This document shows positions 12,601-24,600 of a stretch of 64,000 bases of DNA, piece after piece. Position 1 is the first letter of the stretch; each line of letters opens with the position of its first letter. Origin of the DNA: Girardinichthys multiradiatus (Eukaryota > Chordata > Actinopteri > Cyprinodontiformes > Goodeidae); the NCBI RefSeq assembly GCF_021462225.1, contig NC_061815.1, positions 47,989,873-48,053,872 on the forward strand, in the 5' to 3' direction. A model generated the notes under the pieces. That model was not told the origin of the DNA. It was given only the letters and a program-made list of their open reading frames with translations, and searched no databases. Both the position numbers and the translations under genes were made by a program.

Positions 12601-15600
12601 TGGAGATAATAGAGGAGAGTTTTGAAGGGCCGATCACTCACAGTAATGGCTGAATAAATCAGCACGCAAGTCAGCAGGGTGCAGGGCTCGTCATGATTCA
12701 ACACCACTCAGCTATTTTAGGAAGAAAACGGCTTTTTGCTGCCTTCGAAGGGAACGCTTCTGCTGAACAGACGCTGTCATGTTTAATTCTCACATCAGTT
12801 CAATAAACAAAATTAATTCCTCGCTCCATCATTAAACATGTCATGGGTAACCAGAGACGGACATGAGTCGGTCTTTGTCAAGCTGCTGCAAGACACATGA
12901 GGAAGCCTCACAGACACAATAAAACAATCAAGTATAAATACAGCAGAGTCACCGCTGGGTTACAGCATCATGGAGGTCACACTTGAGAAATTCAGTCAGC
13001 ACACTGTTTAAGGATTTCAGAGCGTGGCTGCAGTGGAGGCAGTAATACGGAGGCACTACTAAGAAGTCTGCCTCAGGGCCTCAGGCTGCTGTCTGTTGTC
13101 AGTTTGCCAACCACTGTTTTGACATTAAAACCTCTATGGTGCACAATTGTTGTTCCAGTTGTCCACTGCAATTTGGTTTCCTTGTCATCTCAAAAATATT
13201 CAGGCTGGCTCTATAGTCAGACTGGAGTATGTGAGCATTTTTGTTGTTCTTTCCATTGACTGGGCTTTCTGTGATCATTCTTAGTTTTGTTTAGTGCTTA
13301 AACACTAGTGTTAGCACATTTTAGAGGGATTATTTTGGTTCATGCTATGTTTTCTTACAAATAGAATTTATGAGTAGTAAATAATGACAAAAACAGACAG
13401 GAATGAAGCACATATAAGAGTATTTTTACTTCACAGGTGTTGATCTCAATATATTCGAGAGCTCCAGCAACAAATGCATTGTGTCTGTGGTTACATTTAT
13501 TGAGGCTTCTTCTTGATTGAGATTTTTCTTGAATGTTCCTTGCACCGTTTGAGTGTTTTGAAGTGGTTTGAATAAATAGTTCTTGTGGCTTTCTGGAGAT
13601 CTTTCAAACATTACTCTGGTCTTTAACCCTTTTCTTCCATGCATTTCTGTCCAATGACTGACCATGATGGCATAATGTGTACTTAAAAAATTATGAAAGT
13701 GGACAATTTTAATACAAAAGAAGAAATGTCATGGTTGACTAATGAACTACTCCAGAAAAACAATGTCTGCAGTTTATTTGAAACAAAATCCAGGAAAGAT
13801 TCTAGCAAAGTTCTGACCCAGGTCCAGATCTACTACTCAAGTTTTCAGCTTACAGCTCATATAGCTGTACCTTACCTTTGTGCTAAAATATTTTCTGTGT
13901 CAGGCTTTATTTCCCTACATGTAATTTGTTGAAATGCTCATTATTATGGAAAGATTTGATGCGGTTCGATTTTTCGCTTAGGCCAGCTAATACTGACCCA
14001 TATACTGTTTTATTATGTTTTGTGAGTTGCCTTTCTTAAACTTGGTTGATTGGAAATGACTTTAAATCTGAATCTGCCAGGTTGTGAATAATATTGGGCT
14101 TAACTGTACATGAAGCCAAATTACAACTGTTCTAATCTAAATGGTTAAATAAATTTTCAGTTATAGAATCCAGTTAATTCAATTCAAATCAACTCAATGC
14201 ACTGTCCAGTTATATCCTCCCATTAAAATCCAACTCAATCTTGCACATTTTGCTAGTTGGTAAAAAAGAGCCCTGTTTATTGCAATCAATCATTGACTTT
14301 GTAGCAATCCCTCATACTGAACTGAAGTATGTGTCGAAAGATTGACTTCTTTTAACAGGGGAAACCTCCAACAGAACCAGGTTCAGTATGGACACAGAGG
14401 ACACAGAGGTAATGGCAGCAGTAGCTCAGTTAGTGGCGTCCTCTAGGAGAGAAACAGCTAAACAGTGAAACACTGAGCCATTGTGGGGTGGAAAACAGAG
14501 GTCAAAATTGTTAATAATAGGATTGCTTATTTAGTGACTTTGTCCAGGAAGGAGACAGTTAACCACAGATTCACTGAGCCAAGTGTAGAGAGCCAAGAGT
14601 GAGACCATGTAGTCACCAGCAGCAAGAGCTCAGGTGATGGAACCTTACAAGAAGGAGACACAGCAAAACATCAAAACACTGCAGACACAATTTCTATCGA
14701 AATAAAACAAGAGAGAACTCTGCAAATAATGCATAACCAGAGAGTAGTAGGAGAAAGTAGCAGAGAAAGGAAAAGCAGCCATCATGTCCTCCAGCCGCCT
14801 AAACCTATAGCAGCATGACTACAGAGACAACTCAGGATAACTTAAGCCACTCTCACTCAACTATAGGCTTTGTCGAAAAGCCTGGTCTTAAAAGTAGATA
14901 TTTAATTCAAAGTCAAAAGTTTTTCAACACCTAACATGTTAATTAGAAGTCCAAATGTGAACCTGTTTCTGCTGAGACTAATCATTGTGCATTAAACGAT
15001 GATACCTGTCTGATGAGATACTGATCTGTGCAGAAATAATACACAAGCCCAGAAACTTTCAGCAGATCATGTACTGGCTTGTGTTATTGTTGTAACACAC
15101 TGTTACCTGTTTAGAGACATCATCTGACTTGGCAACATTCTGTCAGCACTCTCTCACAGTTTAATATGCAGTAGCTCTACTTGGAAATTATGAGGCAGAT
15201 TAGCATATTACTTTATACTAGACAAAGTAGATTATTGAAAATTAGGTTAAATTTATCATTGGTTGTGAAGCTTGGTATCAAACCTCGAATTGAGAAAGAG
15301 TATTGTGACAGGCAGCTCTGTTTTATACTCACAAAATATCAGTAAGTAAACCTGTTCATGTCAGACGGGTAACTTAAAAACCTTATGTCTGTGATTTGTT
15401 ACTTGTATTTTATAACATAATAAAATCACAATTAATGCTGGGTTTTTCTTTTTCAGGATATAGATTGTCCTAAAGCAACATTGTTAACATATGTCCTATT
15501 TTAAACCAGCTTTTAGTTGAGATACATTTTAAAGAGTTGGATAAAACAGCTTTCATTTCTTCTGTTTGCATTCATTTCATTCTTTAAATGTGACAAACAA

Positions 15601-18600
15601 ATTCATTCCTTCCTGGGAGCATGGAGTTGTTAGCATGAGGAGTCTTTACAAACATCTTCAATCATGTAGAAGACAAAGCAAAACATGATGGCCTCCACTC
15701 TGTAGGGGTCTCCTGTACAGCTATGTTCACTTTTCGAGGTCACACTCACACTAAATTCAGTGTAGGAGTATCACACTTTTCTGATTTACTTCTCTGTGCA
15801 GAGTTGCGTCTTGGGAGTAGTGAATTCTATAAAGAACAAAAAAGCTTCAGTAAAACCTTTAGCTCTTAACAGTCTGGCCTTGAGAAGCTGTTAGGGCATA
15901 GTGAACATCCCTTTAAGGTTGGCTCACAGTTAAAGCAGGTTAGAGCATGAGGTGTTCTTCAATCTGCTTGGTTCCTTTACGTTCCTTTAGGTTCCTGTTT
16001 GCCGCAACCTGCATGACACACCATGCATGCTGCGTATAAATGTTTTAAGTAGTAAAAAGGTTTCCTGATGACTAAAGATTAATATAGACAAGCAGTCTTG
16101 GATCTTAAAGACTCTGAGGAGTATCCCCTCAGCTGTGATGTAGCGTCAGGTTTAAGAGGATGTCCTCACAGGTTCTGGAGGCTCATCACAAATTCTCTCC
16201 AGGCCCCACAGAACTTCTTACTTGTTTTCTTTTTGACCAGATTCAACAAAGTTTAAGCAAAAACTTCTGAAATAATTTTTGTGAGTTGTCGTTTGAACAC
16301 CAGGAGGAGGTCTGGATATATAAGAAGGTGTGTTTAAATAGCCTAGGTGTTGCCTTATTCTTCAGTGTAGTTTTATTTTAAACCATCTCACAAGAGCATT
16401 ACAGATACACTGCTGTTAATACTAAACACGTGTACTACATGTATAACATCACAGAGAATGAAGAAAAATATGTTCTCATCATTATAAGATTGTAGAATAG
16501 AGAGTCTGCTTCTTCACTATGTTGACACCTTGATGCTGCTTTGTCCTGCATCTTTTTCTAGCAACAAAAAGCACAGACTCGCGAGCTCATCTCCAAACCC
16601 GATCTATCAAGCCATTGAGAACCTAAATGTTGTGAAGTGAGCGAAAGAACACAAATATGCCTGTTTGCTGGCGGTACATTCTCGTTTCATCCAACCCGTC
16701 TCAAAGTAGAGCACAGCCATCTCCAAAGCCTTCACAGCAACAGCATCACAGTTGGAGTTGTTGTGAGATGCCTTCATGATCAACAGATAGCTGCAGCATG
16801 TGTGATATGCTAATGCTTTGCTGCATCCTTTATTAGACTGAGCCGTACTGCATCTGAGGATGTCAGAAAACCAAATGTCGCCTTGCATTAAAACTGTCAT
16901 GCTGAGGGCTTGTTGTTGCACATGGAAACAGCGATTACAGAAATAAAACAAAGACTAGACGGCGTGGAGTGTTTCCTGCGCAGTAAATGTTGCAGTCTCC
17001 CGAGGGCTTCATTTCCTCACATTTTTCACTTGTCCTGCTATGAAAAAAAAAAATCACAGCAAAGTCTGTCTAAATTTAAAATGCACCAAAATAGTTCAGC
17101 AAACTTGTGGCTTTCTGTCTCAATTACTTCCTGACAGGGGCGTAATATTGTTTGCAGAATAGTTTCATGCTGCTGTCCTGTCAGTTCAACCAAACATAGT
17201 ATTCTTGGTAGGACTGGATTATTTTTTTTATCCAAAACTTTGGCAACACAGTTTATAGAGCGTTCTCAATCCTGTCCTTACTGCTAGACAGCAGTCTAAA
17301 ATAATTTCAGCTTTATTTTTGTGTAAAGTGCAATGCAAAATGTATCGAAATAAATTTTGTGATGCACCAACATCAATTGGCATAAATGTGCAGTAGGAGA
17401 CAAATAATAAATGGTTTTCAAGAGTTTTGTTACCATTACAAATCTGAAACCAATGAGAACTGGTTCTCTTTGAGTCACCTGCGTAAATTAAGGCAAATTA
17501 AAAGGTCTACCCTTGAATTCAGGCCTCTGAATCAATACTTTGTAAAGCCATCTTTTCTGTAGATAAACATACAATTTTTCTTTGTAAGATAGATCTAGTT
17601 CACTTAAATTGTGTAAAAAGTATCTCACACCATGATGCTGCCACCACCATGGTTCACCATGATATGGATGGCCTGTTCAGGATGATGTTTGGCGTTAGTT
17701 TTCTCGAACACACAGTGTTTTCCATCTTATTTGACCAGAACTCTTCCTTCCATATGTTTGTTGAATTCTCTACATTACTTGTGACAAATTGGAACAAGAA
17801 CATCTTTTGGCTTTCTTTCAACAATGGTTTTCTTCTTGCCACTCTTCCATAAAGGCCAGATTTGTGGAGTCCATGACTAATAATTGTCCTGTCTGCAGAT
17901 TACACTACATGAGCAGTTGATCTCTGCAGCTCCTCCAAATTATCAGGCCATCTTGCTTGCTTTTCTGATTAATGCTCTCTGTGCTGGGCCTGTCAGTTAT
18001 GATGGACGCCCATGTTTTGGTATGTCTGCAGTTTGTCCGTCCTCCTTCCATGTTCTGAATATGGATTGAACAGAACTCTTTGAGATGTTCAGAACCTGGG
18101 TTATTGTTTTGGAACCTAACCCCTGATGTTCTCTAACAAACATCTGAGCCCAGGAACAGAACAGCTGGACCCACAGTCCTGCCTAAATCTTTAAGTTTTG
18201 CCACATTTCTCCTGAATAAAAGTAGTATTAACTTAATTATTGTTATTAAATTGTTATTAAGTTACATCTGATATAAAAATCTGTGAAGGGAGTTAAAGAT
18301 TAGGGGGATGGAAATGAGGGCTTCCAACCTCAAAGACTTGGAGGTTATTACCAAAGATACATTTTCAAAGTGGAAACATGCAAATTGCTGATCAGCAGTT
18401 CTAAAAAGATTTTGATTGTTACAATGCAAATAAACACTTTTTTTAAAATTATTTTTCATTGATTATTTAGGAGGTTATAAATATTTTTATATATTTTTAT
18501 TAAAAAGTAAAGATAAATATAGATCTTTCTTTTATGATATGCTTGTGAATGTATCTTTTAGTAGATGCTGGTCTCGTTTCTTATCATTAATACATTTCTT

Positions 18601-21600
18601 GCTTAAATGAAAATAAATCAGTATGTCAGTATGTCTCCTCGGGATATGAATAATTCAGGGACTGAATATATGCTGAGGGACTCCATGGTGGTGTTGTTGG
18701 TAGCCCTGTTGTCTCGCAGTTGCAGGTTCAAACCCCAGCTTGGGGTCATTCTGCTTGGAGTTTGCATTTCTCCCTCAGCATTCCTGGGTTCTCTCCAGAT
18801 ACTCCAGCTTCCTCCAACAACACATGACGCTTAAGTTAATTTCCTTCTGTAAGTTGCCCTTAGGTGTGTATGTTTTGAAAGCCACAAGAACTATTTATTC
18901 AAACCACTTCAAAACACTCAAGGTTTTGGGGTGTATAGGCACTACATTTCCCTTAAACAAAGAGTTTTATTCACCCAAATTTGTTCCCTTACATTTTTTT
19001 CCTTCCAAGTGAAATGATTCAGTCAGCAGTCCGGCTTTTTTGACATTAGGGATTTATTGCACACATGGGGTTTTGGGTGGGAAATTCAACTCGATATCCT
19101 GAGTTGACAAGAAGATGAATCCAAATATCACTGTTTGCCTTCATTGCTGCTCAAGTATTGATTCTTTAATGCTCCACACCTTGACTAATGTCCTTACCAG
19201 ACATGTGAGCAAGCGGTGGTCCTGTGCTGCTGCACTGCAGTTTATCTCCAAACATTTGCTATCTTACTTTGTTGTGATTCCTGCTTCATTTTTGCACCAC
19301 TTGGAACATCTGAGGACTTTTTCTCTCATCGTTTGTAGTGTAAGACCTGTGCAGAAGCCTCCTCTTGCCTCGTTCTGCCTGGACTCCAGAGCCTGTCAAA
19401 CCAGATAAGGCAAATTGCACCGTAGTCGTGTCCTCCTGCCCCTCGTTTCTTCGTTACACGTGGATATGTCTTCCTCTCAATCTGCAGCTTGTCTTTATCT
19501 TGGGTAACATAGCTGATAGTCATTGGACACAGCCAGGGTTCAGCGAGGCTGTACCATTGAGAGTAAGCACAGTATGGCTCACACACATGCTGTATTTTAA
19601 GGTATCAGAGGTCTACTGCTTTCCTGTAGCCACAATCAGGATCAGCAGGGGTCCGGGAGGCATTTTGAAGAAAGACACAGCAAAGGACAGGGAGCAATTA
19701 AGACACATTCATCCCCTACCACTCTCCGTGCTCGCCGCGTGTCACCAAGGTGACATTGCTCAGAGCGCTCCAGTATTTTATCACATATGGAGTCTCGGCC
19801 TTGCATTGGCGCCATTAATCATCTCAGAAGCTGTGATGTCAACATGAAAGACATTTTTTATTTCCCCCTACATGATTCAAATCAGCCTTTTATCAAACAA
19901 ATTATTACCTGGTGTAATGTCTCCAGGTAGAAATCAATTCAGTTTGGGGCAGTGCACTCAGGAATTATGATTTCTATATACAGGCACCAGGCAGAGTTTG
20001 TGCAGATGACATCTTGCCCCTTGCTCAATAATTCATGTAATGACTCCTCTTCTGGTTTTCTATTTTCATGGTCTTCAGGCCTCCTCAGTGTCTATTCCAC
20101 CATCAGTTTTACAGAGTGTTATATTTTTGACTGATTCACTGTCTTTCTGTCATAGTTTGGGAGACACTGAATTACTGGGTTGAGTTGCGTCTGAGTTAGA
20201 CATACGACTGCTACCGATAACAAGCAAGTTAAAAACTGCTAAAACCATCTGTTATGCCATTCCTGAAAATTATTTTAGTGAGATGCCAGAGGAAGTGCCA
20301 CTGCTGGTCAGATGGCTTAAAGAAGGCTGCCACACCTTTCCCTAACTTAGAAGAAAGAGACGTTTGGCTCTTTGGAAATATTACCGGTCGCGAAAAATAA
20401 TGACTGATATGTGGAAAGTAAAAAGTGCCACCAATAGGGTTGGCAACTTTTTTACTGTCAAATAAAGGACACACATTAGTGTCTTCTTTATGTCCTACCA
20501 CTTTCCATATGGTCTTTGTGTCCTTTCTTTCTTGAAAAATGTTATACAATGTAGACATTTACTGCAAATGATAAAATATTTAATTTTAGCAGTAGTGGGA
20601 AAAAAGTGTTGCTCTGTGTTTTAATTTGAAACAGTTACATCATGTTATTCATGTTTGTGTGAAATTGTTGTGTAAAGAGCATGATTTGTGAAACCGTATT
20701 ATTTTAATTCATGGTTTTCATCCAGTCAGACTCGCATGCAGGCCGATACTATATAGTCACTATGGCGAGAGAAACATCCATTGTTGCCTTTCACCAACTT
20801 CTCCCCAGATTTTGTAGCCGCCTCCACACGTTCATATTTCTAATCGATGAGCAGACACGTTGCAAACGGCTAATTCATTCAGCTGCCATGTTCTTTTACT
20901 TCTCCTCTGCAAAATCTGTTGAAGGAATTTGCCCCAGCCTGTGCAGGAAAGCAGGATTTTGTGAAGAAATTGTTCTCCTGAAGCTTACTATATCATAGTA
21001 TCTGAGTTTTCATCCAGACTTGGAAGTGCAAAATAGTTTTGGATACTTCTGCTATCCAAAACCCCTTTTTAATGGAGACACTGCAGGAGTACCCATCCCA
21101 CTCCCCACCCCGCAACTTCTACAGCCTGGAGCTTTGGATAGTCACAGGCCAAATTCCCATCAGTGGAGCTCTCCAGCAGAGACATCACAAGCTTGATCCT
21201 CGCAACAATCATCAGCAGTAATGTGTCATGGCCAAGTGTCCTTGAGGGAGGGAAGCTGAACCTTAATCTGCTCACTCACACTAAGCTGGCAGAAGACATT
21301 GTGTGTGTGAGAAAAATCAGTGTAAAAGAGTACAGTGTCGATAGTAAATGTATGTGTTGGGGGTAGCTGGTGATTGATAGCAGTATTTAATCTATTCTAT
21401 TACACTGTCTAATAGCCTATGGAAAGATTGTGTGTACAGTAAACTGTGATGGAAGTGTAAATGGAAAAGACCGTAGTGACTTGCCAGAATGACTTCTGCA
21501 TACTTCTTATTTTTTTTATTCTTTTAAGCTGAACGTCTGCCAAATTAAGAGACGGCTGTAATGCTGACACTCATCCATGTCCTACACACCGTGTTCCATG

Positions 21601-24600
21601 CTGCATATCAGTAACATTGCTGTCTTCCATGTGAATGTTAAAAAGTCATTACGCAAACATACATTCACATTCAGATTAAATTATACAGCTTATTTGTCAC
21701 TTTTGATGTATTAATTTTTTCTGGGCTCAGCCACAACCCTTCAGCTCACCAAGTGTTTTTATGGAGCTCTGTGTGTTCCTTTCAATGTGCCGACAAATGG
21801 ATCACAGTTCAATTAAAGTCCCAAGGTCACACGTTTCCAGACGCTGTGCAGAAAGCCTCGTTCGGGACCTATTTGTCTTGGTTAGAAGCTCATGTATAAT
21901 GCTGTCGGGTAAAGAAGACGAATTGGTCAGATCGTCAGGAGTCTTGCTGGTCTGCATCTTCATTTGATTTTGCCCTTCAATCAGCTAAATCAATGAGAGG
22001 AACTAATCAAAGGGACCAGCTGTACACTTAATTTCACATATATTGAGGGTGGCTTACGGTATGGCTCTGTGGGAGTACAACATTATGTGGCCATTCAGTG
22101 GTGTCATAGATCCACTAATTAGGACAGAGGCAGAGTGAAATCACACAAGTTTCTGGAAGGGAATAATTAAGTGCTCCGAGCATGCACTTCTTTCCTTTGA
22201 TGTGTTTTTTTCCCCACTTTGAAGAATGCCCCCCCGTCCCATCTGAAGAAAGCTTGTAATATCAGCTCCTTGTTAAAATATTATTCTGTTATGACTCACC
22301 ACATTTAGTTAGTCCTCAGTGAAATGTATGGGCTGTCATTAAGACGGTGTCCACATCTCCATGTTAGTGTTTACTGACTCTCAGTGACGAAGGGGAAGCT
22401 TTCCCCCTGTCAAGTTGGAAGATCATCATTTTAGATAAAATCTGCTTCAGCTTCAAGAATGGTTTTTAGGAATCCACTGAGGCAGTGCCAAAGTTCTGCC
22501 ATGCTGGGCATGTATCAGTTAAATTGATGGTCGGCGTGTTGCCTGTATGCAGCCTTTAGTCCCTGAGTGATTTAAACCACATTATTGCCTGAGCGTTCCC
22601 TAAAGGGGTTGTGTGGAGTAGTTGTGAGTAGCCAGTGTCTCTCTTGCAGTAACACTGTCGGGGCAATCCCAGTTTGTAGAATAAAAAAACTACTCTCAAG
22701 AGGGAGTCAATGCTGAGGGAGAATTTGTATCTCTCATTCGGCTCACCTGACTGCACGAATGGGAAGCCTGTATGATGTAAATTTTGTCATCTATAACTGC
22801 CACCAGGATTTCCTACAGACATTCAAAAGCAACTCTGGGTTCATTTTGTTTTACTAATAAACCTCCCATTCAAAGGGTGGAACCAAACAAAACTGTTAAA
22901 AAATAATATCAGATCATCATTTTAAGAAATCACAAGTGGGCAGAGCAGGTGTTTTTTTTTCTTCCAAATTTTGATAATTAATGTCTGATGGACAACAGGG
23001 ACACAAACACTGCATTGATTTCCTTGATTTTATTTCAGATGTGATGTAAGCCGAAGACCCATCCAAACCACGTGTTTCGATAGAGAATTGTTTCGCATTT
23101 TTCTTGTCTTATTTGTCATTGTTTTGGTCTGTCACAAAAACCTCTAAGATATATTGAAGTTTCTGTTGTGACGTGGAATGCTGTGGTTCAACTGGACGGA
23201 ACATAGAATGACTAAGGTCACGTTCTTCTTGGTGAAGTCCAAGCAGCTCATTTTTATAGACACATCAGCATGTATGGAGGTTATCTTCATACAGGCATTT
23301 TGTATTACTGTAATGTCCAGGTTGCAACGCAGAATACAAAAGCAGAGAGGTTTGCCAGTGTATCCTCCTGCCTGGCCTGTTATTTCCCAAAAACAGCAGT
23401 TAAGAACGAGTACAAATTTGTGTCTCCAGCTGTCAATGGGCATGTGTCGATTTGTTTTGTCTGTCTTCTCTTCCTCTCATCAGATCCTCTGGTTAGATAA
23501 CTAAATGATGAGCCCAGTTATGTCCTGCCAATAACAAACAGTCATGCTTTCACACCTGCAAATATCTGCTGTGATGTTTCCCAGGCATCCTTTATAAAGG
23601 CAGCGGGGAGAACCAGTTCATCTCTCTCCAGCCTCCTGTGATTTCCACGGTTATGGGGAACGGACGGCGGAGGAGCATCTCATGTCCCAGCTGTAATGGG
23701 CAGGCTCAGGGCAACAAGCTGCTGGCGCCGGTTGCTCTGGCCTGGGGCATCGATGGAAGCCTCTACGTCGGCGATTTCAACTTCATCCGCCGCATCTATC
23801 CAACTGGAAATGTGACAAGTATCATGGAGCTCAGGTAAGACCAATATGGGGAGGCTGTTTGTAAAGTTACACACTCAAAGTTATACAGACAAACGTAAAT
23901 ACATAGATACACCATATTGCCAACAGTTTTTTTCTGTTACTTTTACATGTACATGAACATTTATGACATCCCATTCTTAATCTATCAGGTGCAATTTGTT
24001 GATGGCCCTACCATTGTCAGCAATAGCAACTTTAAGTATTCCTTTAACATCTTCCACTAGGGTTTTTAAATGTGTTCATAGTTAGATGAGAAAACCAGGA
24101 TTGCAGCCTCCAGTCAGGACTCTGTGCAGCCCAGTCAAGTTTCTCCACATCAAACTTTATACACCTGCAACCATAGAAGTGATGTAGTGTACAAAGCTAC
24201 TGCTAAATATTAAGCTATATTTCTAATATTAGTTAAAAAGCAGCACATTATTATAACACATAGCGGTAGCTAAGTGTCTCAATATTTATCCATATGGAGC
24301 TAACTATTGTAGCTATCGCTAAATATTATGTGTACGAAATGTGCAGCTTTTTAAAAGATATCAGACATTTAGCCAATTACTTAGGTGTAATAATGCCAAA
24401 TCTAAATATTTAGCTACAGCTAAATATTTTTTGATATGTCTAAATATTTAAATATCTAAATATTTAACTGTAGCTAAATATTGGCATATGAATGTAGCTA
24501 AATTGGACCAGCCTGGTACCCAGTCTTCATTGATTGCACATTGCACCAGTAAGAGCAGAGTGTGAAGGTTCAATTAGCAGGGTAAGAGCACAGTTTTGCT

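Larger units (their letters stand above)
12433..23584. other. tenm3 intron, 11.2 kb
   Basis: The largest intron in the window as annotated. It holds a GT repeat (12457-12492), a minus-strand LINE tail (14160-14910), a Tc1 relic (17515-18170), a SINE (18683-18876) and a perfect 45-bp inverted pair (13549-13593 and 18877-18921). From 19000 to 23580 I recognise nothing; open frames there lack support. Confidence 0.85.

Noticed and set aside
18683..18760. tRNA-like sequence with a B box
   Set aside because: The acceptor stem and cloverleaf are not formed, and the downstream body identifies a SINE.
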